Origin: Janthinobacterium sp.
GTDB taxonomy: Bacteria > Pseudomonadota > Gammaproteobacteria > Burkholderiales > Burkholderiaceae_D
Length of the DNA stretch: 35,098 nucleotides
Reading direction: 5' to 3'
NCBI GenBank assembly: GCA_025356595.1
Contig: JANXSQ010000237.1
Coordinates: 1 to 35,098 of the forward strand
Shown: positions 24,902-32,728 of the stretch, in pieces
Position numbering within the stretch: position 1 is the first letter of the stretch
How the letters are laid out: each line of letters opens with the position of its first letter
The notes under the pieces: model-generated
The model's input: the letters and a program-made list of their open reading frames with translations, nothing else
Databases searched by the model: none
What the model was told of the DNA's origin: nothing
Program-made: the position numbers and the translations under genes

Positions 24902-25690
24902 TTATTGCGCGACCCAGCCGCCGTCCATGTTCCAGGCCACGCCGCGCACCTGCTTGGCGGCGTCGCTGCACATGAAGACGGCCAGCGCGCCCAGTTCCTC
25001 CGGCGTGACGAATTCGCCCGAGGGTTGCTTGTCCGACAACAGCGCCTTCTTCGCCGCCTCGTTGCTGATGCCATCCTTGGCGGCGCGCGCGTCGACCTGC
25101 TTTTGCACCAGCGGCGTGAGCACGAAGCCGGGGCAGATGGCGTTCACCGTCACGCCGGTCTGCGCCGTTTCCAGCGCCGTCGCCTTGGTCAGGCCGATCA
25201 GGCCGTGCTTGGCGGCCACATAGGCCGATTTCTGCGCCGACGCCACCAGGCCGTGTGTCGAGGCCAGGTTGATGATGCGGCCCCAGTTGCGCGCGCGCAT
25301 CTGCGGCAGCAGCAGGCGCGAGGTGTGGAAGGCCGAACTCAGGTTGATGGCCAGGATGGCGTCCCACTTCTCGACCGGGAAATCCTCGACGTTGGCGACG
25401 AACTGGATGCCGGCGTTGTTGACCAGCACATCGACGCCGCCGAACTGCTCGTCGGCGAACTGGATCATGGCCTCGATTTCGGCCGGTTTCGACATGTCGG
25501 CGTTGTGGTGGGCGGTCTTGACGCCGAACTCCTCGGCCACGTCCTGCTGCAAGCGGGCGATCTCGGCGGCGTCGCCGAAGCCGTTGAACAGGATGTTGGC
25601 GCCCTGGCCCGCCAGGGCGCGGGCGATGCCCAGGCCGATGCCGGAGGTGGAGCCGGTTACAAGTGCGGTCTTGCCGTTTAACATGGTCAT
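24902..25690 (-). CDS. bdhA: D-3-hydroxybutyrate dehydrogenase
   Basis: The product has 262 residues, an NAD-dependent SDR that interconverts 3-hydroxybutyrate and acetoacetate. The cofactor motif is at residues 13-19 (GSTSGIG), NNAG at 91-94, catalytic Ser144, and Tyr157 with Lys161 (YVAAK). The segments LASTHGLVASAQKSAYVAAK and QKQVDARAAKDGI are characteristic of the bacterial 3-hydroxybutyrate dehydrogenases, which separates it from general SDRs. The start at 25690 has GAGGA a few bases upstream; the ATG at 25684 is an alternative. Its product acetoacetate is the substrate of ScoAB encoded 1.5 kb away. Confidence 0.92.
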   Translation of the reverse strand: MTMLNGKTALVTGSTSGIGLGIARALAGQGANILFNGFGDAAEIARLQQDVAEEFGVKTAHHNADMSKPAEIEAMIQFADEQFGGVDVLVNNAGIQFVANVEDFPVEKWDAILAINLSSAFHTSRLLLPQMRARNWGRIINLASTHGLVASAQKSAYVAAKHGLIGLTKATALETAQTGVTVNAICPGFVLTPLVQKQVDARAAKDGISNEAAKKALLSDKQPSGEFVTPEELGALAVFMCSDAAKQVRGVAWNMDGGWVAQ

Positions 25691-25847
25691 GGAATCCTCA
25701 GTGAATGAAAGATGTTGAAATGTTACCTAAAGTCACGCTGTCCTATGATTTTAAGCGCAACGCCCGGTAAAATGGCTGTCGTGATCCGCATTGCAGGAAT
25801 TTACCTTTAGTATTTGGCGACGAATACGACTCTCACAAGGAAACGGC

Positions 25848-26729
25848 ATGATCGAAGCGAAAATAAAATCCGTCCAATGCCTGTCGCCCGCCGGTCTGCA
25901 CCGCATGGCCTACAAGGAATGGGGCGCGGCGGACAATCCGCGCGTGCTGGTGTGCGCCCACGGCGTGACGCGGGTGTCGGACGATTTCGACAACCTGGCG
26001 CGCGCGCTGGCCGGCGACTACCGCGTGATCTGCCCCGACATCGTCGGCCGCGGCCGCTCCGGCTGGTTGCGCAACCCGCAGTTGTACCGCATCCCCCAAT
26101 ACGTCAGCGACATGGTGACCCTGCTGGCGCGCGTGCTGGCCAACGGCGAGCGGCAAAGCGTGGCCTGGTTCGGCACCTCGATGGGCGGCCTGATCGGCCT
26201 GGGCCTGGCCTCCTTGCCCGACAGTCCGGTCGAGCGCTTGATTTTGAACGACATCGGCCCCACCTTGGCTCCCGAGGCCTTGCAGCGCATCGGCGACTAC
26301 ATCGGCCAGGATCTGCGCTTCCCGACCTTCGAGGCGGCCGCCAAGTTCATCCGCGACGTCTCGCTGTCCTTCGGCCGGCACACGGAGGCGGAATGGCACA
26401 AGCTGGCCGCCGACGTGCTGCGCCAGGACAAGGACGGCCAGTGGATACGCCACTACGACATGGGCCTGGCCCTGCCGTTCCGCTCGGCCACGCCGGAATC
26501 GGCGCGCGCCGACGAAGCCACGCTGTGGGCCGCCTACGACGCCGTGTCCTGTCCGACGCTGCTGGTGCGCGGCGCCGACTCCGACCTGTTGTCGCGCGAA
26601 ACGGCGGCCGTCATGGCCGGCCGCGGACCGAAGGCGCGCCTGGTCGAGATCGCCGATTGCGGCCACGCGCCGACGTTTATTCACGCCGAGCAGATCGCCA
26701 TCGCCCAGGAATTTTTGCTGAGCAAGTAA
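25848..26729 (+). CDS. Alpha/beta hydrolase, substrate unknown
   Basis: The product has 293 residues with a standard alpha/beta hydrolase plan: oxyanion HG at residues 38-39, nucleophile elbow GTSMGG with Ser111, an acidic residue after the strand LLVRGADSD, and the catalytic His at about 273 (DCGHAPTF). It has no signal peptide, so it is cytoplasmic. An AAGGA about 6 bases before the ATG at 25848 fixes the start. It is divergent from bdhA and followed by the ridA-like gene after 53 bp, with relA next, so the three may be co-transcribed. The substrate cannot be told from sequence. Confidence 0.85.
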   Translation: MIEAKIKSVQCLSPAGLHRMAYKEWGAADNPRVLVCAHGVTRVSDDFDNLARALAGDYRVICPDIVGRGRSGWLRNPQLYRIPQYVSDMVTLLARVLANGERQSVAWFGTSMGGLIGLGLASLPDSPVERLILNDIGPTLAPEALQRIGDYIGQDLRFPTFEAAAKFIRDVSLSFGRHTEAEWHKLAADVLRQDKDGQWIRHYDMGLALPFRSATPESARADEATLWAAYDAVSCPTLLVRGADSDLLSRETAAVMAGRGPKARLVEIADCGHAPTFIHAEQIAIAQEFLLSK

Positions 26730-26753
26730 GTAAATTAAGTAAATTAAGTAAAG
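26727..26753. repeat. 9-bp tandem repeat after the hydrolase gene
   Basis: TAAGTAAAT occurs twice, then TAAGTAAAG, head to tail. The first copy contains the stop codon of the hydrolase gene; the array adds several further in-frame stops. It is AT-rich in a GC-rich setting and may be a slippage product. Confidence 0.7.
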
Positions 26754-26782
26754 CTTTCACCCGCAACAAGGAAAAGAACCGC

Positions 26783-27133
26783 ATGGAAATCAAACGACTG
26801 TACGTAGGCAAACGCTTGTCCGAAGTGGCAATCCACAACAACACCGTCTATCTGGCGGGTCAGATCGCCGAAGACACGGCGCAGGACATCGTCGGCCAGA
26901 CCCGCGAAGTGCTGGCCCACGTCGACCGCCTGCTGGCCGAGGCCGGCAGCGACAAGACCTGCATCCTGAACTGCCAGATCTTCATCGCCGACATGCAGCA
27001 CTTCGCCGGCATGAACGAGGTGTGGGACGACTGGGTCGCCGCCGGCCACACGCCGCCGCGCGCGACGGTGGAGGCGAAACTGGCCGATCCCGCCTGCCTG
27101 GTCGAAATCGTCGTCGTCGCCGCGCAGCGCTAA
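26783..27133 (+). CDS. RidA/YjgF/UK114 family protein
   Basis: The product has 116 residues. RidA-type proteins hydrolyse reactive enamine/imine intermediates of pyridoxal-dependent enzymes; many subfamilies have other or unknown roles. Seen here are the trimer-forming strands (VYLAGQIAEDTAQDIVGQTR), the segment DMQHFAGMNEVWDDWVAAG, and Arg93 in PPRATVEAKL, at the place of the substrate-binding Arg of active RidA. The sequence is nearer to the less studied YjgH/Rid-like groups than to E. coli RidA, in my judgement. It lies 8 bp before relA and is probably in one transcript with it. Confidence 0.85.
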   Translation: MEIKRLYVGKRLSEVAIHNNTVYLAGQIAEDTAQDIVGQTREVLAHVDRLLAEAGSDKTCILNCQIFIADMQHFAGMNEVWDDWVAAGHTPPRATVEAKLADPACLVEIVVVAAQR

Positions 27134-27141
27134 GGGCCGCC

Positions 27142-29388
27142 ATGGTGTTCATTTCGGCGCTCAACAGCGCCACCACCGAGCAACTGGTGCAGGGCTTGAG
27201 CGAGGCCGACAGCGCGCGCGTGCTGGCCGCCTTCGAGCACGCCAGCGAAGTGTACGGCGAGCGCCTGTGCGACAGCGGCCAGACGGCGCTGGAGTTTTCC
27301 GTCGGCGTCGCCAACACCCTGTCCTTCCTGCGCAGCGACGCGGAAACCCGCATCGCCGGCCTGATGTTCGAGCTGACCCTGCTCGACCCGACCCAGGCGG
27401 CCGGCATCGCGCCGCGTTTCGGCCAGCAGGTGTGCGACCTGGTGGGCGGCGTGCGCCAGCTGATACGCCTGCGCGAACTGACCCAGGGCCAGCAGGGCGG
27501 CGGCGGGCGCGGCAAGAACGCCGCCATGCTCGCCGTGGCGCAGGTGGAAACGCTGCGCAAGATGCTGCTGGCCATGGCCACCGACTTGCGCGTCGTGCTG
27601 GTGCGCCTGGCCTCGTGCGTGACGACGCTGCGCTACTTCGCCGAGATCAAGCGTTTCGACGAGAGCACGCGCGCCTACGGCAAGGAAACGCTGGACCTGT
27701 ACGCGCCGCTGGCGAACCGCCTCGGCATCTGGCAACTGAAATGGGAGTTGGAGGACCTGTCCTTCCGCTTCATCGAGCCGGACGCCTACAAGCGCATCGC
27801 CAAGATGCTGGAGGAGAAGCGCATGATGCGCGAGGGCTTCGTCGCCTCGGCCATCCTGCGCCTGCAGACCGAGCTGGCGCAGGCCGGCATCCAGGCCGAG
27901 GTCTTCGGCCGGCCCAAGCATATCTACAGCATCTGGAACAAGATGCGCGGCAAGGAGCTCGACTTCACCGAGCTGTACGACGTGCGCGCCTTCCGCGTCA
28001 TCGTCGCCGACGTCAAGACCTGCTACACGGTGCTGGGCGTGGTGCACAACATCTGGACGCCGATCCCGAAGGAATTCGACGACTACATCTCGCGTCCGAA
28101 ACCGAACGGCTACCAGTCGCTGCACACGGTGGTGATGGCCGACGACGCCCGGCCGCTCGAGGTGCAGATACGCACCAATGAAATGCACAGCTTCGCCGAA
28201 TACGGCGTGGCGGCGCACTGGCGCTACAAGGAGGAGGGCGGTTCGAACTTCTCGGGGCAGAAATACGACGAGAAAATCGCCTGGCTGCGGCAACTGCTGG
28301 CGTGGAAGTCGGACGTCGCCGACGCCGTCGTCGGCCAGGAGGAGATCCAGCGCGAATGGGTCGAGAAGCTCAAATCGGCGACCCTGGACGACCGCATCTT
28401 CGTGCTCACGCCGCAGGCCCGCGTGCTCGAGTTGCCGGTGGGCGCGACGCCGATCGACTTCGCCTACCACCTGCACAGCGACGTCGGCCACCGCTGCCGC
28501 GGCGCTCGCGTGGACGGCGTCATGGTGCCGCTGAACACGCAGCTGAAGAACGGCCAGACCTGCGAAATCATCACGGCCAAGGGCGCGCCGGGCGGCGCCG
28601 GGCCGTCGCGCGACTGGCTCAGCGCCGGCTACTGCGCCAGCACGCGCACCCGCTCCAAGGTGCGCGCCTGGTTCCACGCCATCGACATGCAGGAAACCCT
28701 GGCGCACGGCCGCGCCATGGTGGAGAAATCGCTGCAGCGCGAGGGCAAGACGGCCGTCAACCTGGAGGCGCTGGCGCAAAAGCTCGGCTTCGCCAAGGTC
28801 GACGAGCTGTTCCTGTCGGTGGGCAAGGAGGAATTCAGCCTGCGCCACGTCGAACAGGCGCTGCACGACACGGGCGAGGTGGCCGAACCGGAGGACGCCG
28901 TGGTGCTGGGCAAGAGCCGCGCCTCCAGCGTCGAGCAGGGCGCCAAGTCGGGCGTGCTGGTGGTCGGCACCGAAGGCTTGATGACGGCGCTGGCCAAATG
29001 CTGCAAGCCGGCGCCGCCGGACGGCATCGTCGGCTTCGTCACGCGCGGCAAAGGCGTCTCCATCCACCGCACGACCTGCAAGAACTTCGCCGAAATGCGC
29101 GCCAAGGCGCCCGAGCGCGTCATCGTCACCGAATGGGGGCGGGCCGGCCACGACACCGTCTACCCGGTCGACATCTTCATCCTGGCGGGCGACCGGCAGG
29201 GCCTGCTGCGCGACATCTCGGAGATCTTCTCGCGCGAAAAAATCAACGTCATCGGCGTCAACACGCAGAGCGCGAAGGGGCAGGCGCGCATGACCTTCAC
29301 GGCCGAAATCGGCTCCACGGCGCAACTGCTGAAGGCGCTCACCGTCATCAGCGACGTCAGCGGCGTACTCGAAGCGCGCCGCAGCTAA
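27142..29388 (+). CDS. relA: GTP pyrophosphokinase RelA, (p)ppGpp synthetase I
   Basis: The product has 748 residues. RelA makes (p)ppGpp on stalled ribosomes during amino acid starvation. The N-terminal HD hydrolase region is degenerate: where hydrolases have an HD pair, this reads LMFELTLLDP, so it should not degrade ppGpp. The synthetase domain is intact (RPKHIYSIWNKMRGKELDF; EFDD at residues 311-314, the ExDD form of RelA rather than the RxKD of SpoT; Tyr324 in NGYQSLHT). TGS (about 415-475), the Cys-containing zinc-finger region (CCKPAPPDGIVGF, from about 619) and a C-terminal ACT domain follow. The start at 27142 has AAGGG upstream; a longer frame lies inside ridA. Confidence 0.95.
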   Translation: MVFISALNSATTEQLVQGLSEADSARVLAAFEHASEVYGERLCDSGQTALEFSVGVANTLSFLRSDAETRIAGLMFELTLLDPTQAAGIAPRFGQQVCDLVGGVRQLIRLRELTQGQQGGGGRGKNAAMLAVAQVETLRKMLLAMATDLRVVLVRLASCVTTLRYFAEIKRFDESTRAYGKETLDLYAPLANRLGIWQLKWELEDLSFRFIEPDAYKRIAKMLEEKRMMREGFVASAILRLQTELAQAGIQAEVFGRPKHIYSIWNKMRGKELDFTELYDVRAFRVIVADVKTCYTVLGVVHNIWTPIPKEFDDYISRPKPNGYQSLHTVVMADDARPLEVQIRTNEMHSFAEYGVAAHWRYKEEGGSNFSGQKYDEKIAWLRQLLAWKSDVADAVVGQEEIQREWVEKLKSATLDDRIFVLTPQARVLELPVGATPIDFAYHLHSDVGHRCRGARVDGVMVPLNTQLKNGQTCEIITAKGAPGGAGPSRDWLSAGYCASTRTRSKVRAWFHAIDMQETLAHGRAMVEKSLQREGKTAVNLEALAQKLGFAKVDELFLSVGKEEFSLRHVEQALHDTGEVAEPEDAVVLGKSRASSVEQGAKSGVLVVGTEGLMTALAKCCKPAPPDGIVGFVTRGKGVSIHRTTCKNFAEMRAKAPERVIVTEWGRAGHDTVYPVDIFILAGDRQGLLRDISEIFSREKINVIGVNTQSAKGQARMTFTAEIGSTAQLLKALTVISDVSGVLEARRS

Positions 29389-29406
29389 CTGCGCCGCCGC
29401 ACACGG

Positions 29407-29499
29407 ATCGGGGTCAGGTCTTGCTTGTTGCATTAAAACGCAACAAGCAAGACCTGACCCCGATTTTTTGGCGCGCAACAAACAAGACCTGACCCCGAT
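29407..29499. repeat. REP/BIME-like element: perfect 25-bp inverted repeat plus a third copy
   Basis: The 25-base unit beginning ATCGGGGTCAGGTCTTGC is at 29407-29431. Its exact complement is at 29440-29464 after an 8-base loop, followed by six Ts in total. A third copy with one mismatch, in the same direction as the second, is at 29475-29499 and also ends in Ts. It starts 18 bp after the relA stop and would also act as its terminator. Repeats with a GGGGTCAGGTC core are, to my knowledge, spread through many betaproteobacterial genomes and linked to REP-associated tyrosine transposases; no transposase is present here. Confidence 0.85.
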
Positions 29500-29640
29500 T
29501 TTTACGCGCAGGCGATTCGCCCCGCGCTCGCCTATTCCATTCCATTGGTTTCACAATGTAAGTTCGGTTGACGCCGCTCAAGCCGCCGGGAATGATGATC
29601 GATGGTGCCGGCCGCCGGATGGCGGCGCGCGGCGCGGCAG

Positions 29641-29646
29641 TATAAT
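29641..29646 (+). promoter_or_regulatory. TATAAT -10 box upstream of the putative glycoside hydrolase
   Basis: A perfect TATAAT stands in a GC-rich surrounding 54 bases before the start codon. No good -35 box is found at 16-18 bases, so an activator may be needed or the match may be chance. The rest of the 311-bp region after relA holds only the REP-like element. Confidence 0.35.
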
Positions 29647-29699
29647 GCGCCGCCGCCGAAGGCGATTTCGTCCTCTTTACGATTCTCAAGGATTCCATT

Positions 29700-31937
29700 T
29701 TGTCTATGCTGCGCGCCCTGTCTCTTTTCCTGTTGGCCTGTCCGCTGTTGGCGCACTCGGCCGCGCTGGAGAATCCGCTGTGGCGCATCGACGTCGATCC
29801 GGCCACGCTGGCGCTGCGCGTGCAGCCGACCGGCGTGGCCGCGATCGTCGTCTCGGATGGCGTCGGCAAGCATGCGGTGAGTGTCCTGCAGCAAAGTCTG
29901 ACGCGCCTGCAGTGGCAGTGGAGCGGCGGCGCGTATCGCTTCGAGGTCGAGCTCAGGGATCGCGATCTGTTGCTGGTCATTCACGCCAAGGGCGCCGGCG
30001 AGTTGCCTTTCCTGCGCCAGAGCGCCGCCGCGATGGGGCGCGGCCTGATCCTGCCGCTGGCGGAGGGGCATTACGTGCCGGCCGGCGACAAGGCCTGGCA
30101 AAAATTCCTGCTCGACCTGGGCGAGTTGAATACCTCGCAGGACCTGAGCCTGCCGCTGTGGGGGCTCGATCACGGCGCCGTGTCGCTGTCCTGGGTGCTG
30201 ACGAATCCCTTCAACAATAAGCTCAAGCTGGCGCGCGACGGCGACGGCCTGAGTCTGGCCCTGAGCCACGAGTTCGTCTCGCTGGCGCCGGCCGCGCCGA
30301 TGTCGCTGCTGCTGCATCTGGGCGGCGCAGATCCGCTGGCGGGGGCCAAGCGCTATCGCGAATGGCTGGTGGCGGAGGGCAAGTATGAGACCTTGAAGGA
30401 GAAGATCGGCCGCTCGCCGGACGGCGCCAGGCTGCTCGGCGCCGCGCATGCCTATCTGTGGGGCGGCGGTTTGCTGGCGCCGGCCGACGTGCGGGATTGG
30501 CCGGGCTTCCTGGCCGTGCTGCGCGGCGAGGCCAGCCTGCCGGGCCGCCTGCGCGCCTACATCGAGCGCGAGCATGAGGCCGGCGCCGCGCTGGCCGCCG
30601 CGCGCGGCGTGCCGGAGCGCTATCAGCAGCGCGTGCTGATCGACGCCGTCAACGGCGCCTTGAACAGCGTGGCGCGCGAGAGTTGGCAGGGCGCCGCGCC
30701 CGAGGCCGAGGTGCTGGCCGGCCGTTACGGCGAGTTGCGCGGCGAGGTGGCGCGCGCTTTCGCGCGCACGCTGACGGCCGACCCGGCCGCCTGGGGCGGC
30801 GGCGTGTCGGTGGTGACCATGAAGAAACTCCGCAAGGCCGGCCTGCCGCGCCTGTGGATAGGCCTGGGGGAGGGCTGGGAGGGCGGCCTGTGGCATCCGG
30901 AGGCGGTGGCCGCCGGCGTCGAGGCCGGCTATCTGGTGGCGCCCTACGATTCCTACGAGACGGCGCTCAAGCCGGGCGGCAATCCCGACTGGGCCACCGC
31001 CCACTTGGGCGAGAAGGTCTACCGCGATTGCGCCATCATCCTCAAGGGCGGCATGTTCAAGTCCGGCTTCCAGAAATCGGGCCGCTACACCGACCCGAAC
31101 TGCGTCCGTCCGGTCCTGCAGGCGCGCGTCAGGGCGGTGGCGGCGAAGGCCGGCTTCAACAGTTGGTTCCTGGACGCCTACGCCACCGGCATGGTGTTCG
31201 ACAGCTACCGCGCCGAGGCGCCGCTGACGCAGGCGCAGAGCGCGGCCGGCGGCATGGAGGCCTCGCGCTGGATTTCCGATGCGCTCAAGCTGCCCACCGG
31301 TTCCGAGGACGGCAACGGCCCGACCGCGCAGGGCATCCTGTTCGCGCACGGCATGCAGACCCCGGTGATAGGCTGGGGCGACAAGGAGATGCAGAGGGAT
31401 AAGAACTCGCCGTATTTCCTCGGCGGCTGGTATCCGTCCGCCCAGCCGACGGTGTTTTTCAAGCAAGTGCCGCTGAAGGACAATCTGCGCGCCATCCATT
31501 TCAATCCGGCCACGCGCCTGCCCCTGTACCAGGCGGTGTTCCACGGTTCCGTCATCAGCGGCCACCACTGGTTGTTCGATAGCCTGAAGTTCAGCAACGC
31601 CCACGGCGACGGCGAGTTGGCGCAACTGCTCTACAACGTGCCGCCGCTCTACCACCTGAGCGCCGAGACGCTGGAGCAGCGCCTGCCTGTCATGAAGCGC
31701 CAGGACGCCTTTTTCCGCCCCCTGCACCAGCGCCTGGCGACGGAGCCGCTGAGCGGCTTCAACTATCTGTCGGCCGACCGACTGCTGCAGGAGACGCGCT
31801 TCGGCGACGGCACGCGCCTGCTGGCGAACTTCGGCGACAAGGACCAGCAACAGGACGGCCGGCGCTTGCCGCGGCGCAGTGTCACGGCCGTGAACGGCGA
31901 CGGCGGCAGCGCGGTGTATCTGGTGACGGGCGAGTGA
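29700..31937 (+). CDS. Secreted putative glycoside hydrolase (GH101/GH129-related), tentative
   Basis: The product has 745 residues. A signal peptide is clear (LRALSLFLLACPLLAHSA, cleavage near residue 20), so the protein is exported. The N-terminal 230 residues look like a beta-sandwich carbohydrate-enzyme domain; the centre is compatible with a TIM barrel (WFLDAYATGMVFDSYRAEAP; TAQGILFAHGMQTPVIGWGD). Asp492 in WFLDAY and Glu536 in GSEDG are candidate catalytic residues by analogy with GH101-like enzymes, an inference. The TTG at 29700 is taken as start because AAGGA lies 7 bases before it; the ATG at 29706 is 13 bases away. It is a single-gene unit, and the substrate is not evident. Family membership is from general resemblance only. 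Confidence 0.5.
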   Translation: MSMLRALSLFLLACPLLAHSAALENPLWRIDVDPATLALRVQPTGVAAIVVSDGVGKHAVSVLQQSLTRLQWQWSGGAYRFEVELRDRDLLLVIHAKGAGELPFLRQSAAAMGRGLILPLAEGHYVPAGDKAWQKFLLDLGELNTSQDLSLPLWGLDHGAVSLSWVLTNPFNNKLKLARDGDGLSLALSHEFVSLAPAAPMSLLLHLGGADPLAGAKRYREWLVAEGKYETLKEKIGRSPDGARLLGAAHAYLWGGGLLAPADVRDWPGFLAVLRGEASLPGRLRAYIEREHEAGAALAAARGVPERYQQRVLIDAVNGALNSVARESWQGAAPEAEVLAGRYGELRGEVARAFARTLTADPAAWGGGVSVVTMKKLRKAGLPRLWIGLGEGWEGGLWHPEAVAAGVEAGYLVAPYDSYETALKPGGNPDWATAHLGEKVYRDCAIILKGGMFKSGFQKSGRYTDPNCVRPVLQARVRAVAAKAGFNSWFLDAYATGMVFDSYRAEAPLTQAQSAAGGMEASRWISDALKLPTGSEDGNGPTAQGILFAHGMQTPVIGWGDKEMQRDKNSPYFLGGWYPSAQPTVFFKQVPLKDNLRAIHFNPATRLPLYQAVFHGSVISGHHWLFDSLKFSNAHGDGELAQLLYNVPPLYHLSAETLEQRLPVMKRQDAFFRPLHQRLATEPLSGFNYLSADRLLQETRFGDGTRLLANFGDKDQQQDGRRLPRRSVTAVNGDGGSAVYLVTGE

Positions 31938-31993
31938 AATCCTGTCCGCCCGGTATTTTTTCAATCAAGTAAAGGTTTCCTGCAAAAGAGGCC

Positions 31994-32022
31994 TTGTGTT
32001 TGTTGCGCGCCCTCTCTATAAT
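31994..32022 (+). promoter_or_regulatory. Promoter of the tRNA-Val cluster
   Basis: TTGTGT (31994-31999), 17 bases, and a perfect TATAAT (32017-32022) lie 10 bases before the first tRNA. The short region between -10 box and tRNA is GC-rich, as in stringently controlled stable-RNA promoters. Confidence 0.7.
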
Positions 32023-32032
32023 TCTGGCCTTC

Positions 32033-32109
32033 GGGCGGTTAGTTCAGCTGGTTAGAATACTTGGTCGACATCCAAGGGGTCGGGGATTCGAATTCCTCAC
32101 CGCCCACCA
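32033..32109 (+). tRNA. tRNA-Val(GAC), copy 1
   Basis: 77 bases with encoded CCA form a full cloverleaf: acceptor GGGCGGT/ACCGCCC, D stem GTTC/GAAT, anticodon stem CTTGG/CCAAG with loop TCGACAT, and T stem GGGGA/TCCTC with TTCGAAT. The anticodon is GAC with discriminator A73, so it reads GUC and GUU as valine. Position 33 is C instead of the nearly universal U. Confidence 0.93.
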
Positions 32110-32188
32110 GAACACAGTTGTGTGCAGTAAAAAGTCGGCTTTATCGCCGCAGGCGAGCTTTGAAAGTTGCCGTGTTGCAGAGTTTATC

Positions 32189-32265
32189 GGGCGGTTAGTT
32201 CAGCTGGTTAGAATACTTGGTCGACATCCAAGGGGTCGGGGATTCGAATTCCTCACCGCCCACCA
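32189..32265 (+). tRNA. tRNA-Val(GAC), copy 2
   Basis: Identical over all 77 bases to copy 1, including CCA and C33. It starts exactly 156 bp after copy 1, with a 79-bp spacer. Confidence 0.93.
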
Positions 32266-32344
32266 GAATATTGTTATACTGTAGTTTAAGTCGCTCAGTC
32301 GGCGCGAACTACTGTCGCGGTTGTAGCAGGCATGAAAATTTATC

Positions 32345-32421
32345 GGGCGGTTAGTTCAGCTGGTTAGAATACTTGGTCGACATCCAAGGGGTCGGGGATT
32401 CGAATTCCTCACCGCCCACCA
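32345..32421 (+). tRNA. tRNA-Val(GAC), copy 3
   Basis: Identical to copies 1 and 2 and again exactly 156 bp on. It is followed by the thrS leader, whose terminator hairpin begins 107 bp downstream. Confidence 0.93.
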
Positions 32422-32528
32422 GAATATGTAAGAAGTGAGAAAAGGAACCGGTTATGACACCGCGAACTACTACCAAGATTTGGGAGTGACGCTAGTCGAA
32501 TGGGTTTTCTTTGCTTGTCAAGAAGAGA

Positions 32529-32553
32529 AAAACGCGGCTAGTCCGCGTTTTTT
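32529..32553 (+). terminator. Terminator of the tRNA cluster in the thrS leader
   Basis: A 7-bp stem (AACGCGG at 32529-32535, CCGCGTT at 32541-32547) with loop CTAGT is followed by a run of Ts to 32553. It ends tRNA transcription, and since it lies 176 bp before thrS it could also act as an attenuator there. The rest of the leader up to the thrS start shows no gene. Confidence 0.85.
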
Positions 32554-32728
32554 TTCGTTCGCGTTTTCGTTTTGCGCTTTGGGCGCGCGGGTGGGACGGG
32601 TTGGACATTTTGGCGATCGCCGCCGGCAGCGCCGCGGGGCGCCCGGTTCAAAATGTTCAAATTGTTTCGTTCGCGTTCCTCGCCACACATTTCAGCTACC
32701 CGGCGCCCGTGCCGACATGGAGATCAAT

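Noticed and set aside
31994-32284. Open frame running through two tRNA genes
   Set aside because: It is a translation of the tRNA sequences (repeated peptide), not a protein gene.
32033-32421. CRISPR-like array (three identical repeats with equal spacers)
   Set aside because: The repeats are full tRNA genes with CCA and cloverleaf structure, and the spacers are related to each other.
32615-32624. GGCGATCGCC palindrome in the thrS leader
   Set aside because: A single 10-bp GC palindrome is expected by chance in this composition.
32435-32728. N-terminal extension of thrS
   Set aside because: It runs through the terminator and has atypical composition; [10 protein letters not shown] with GGAG upstream is the normal start.
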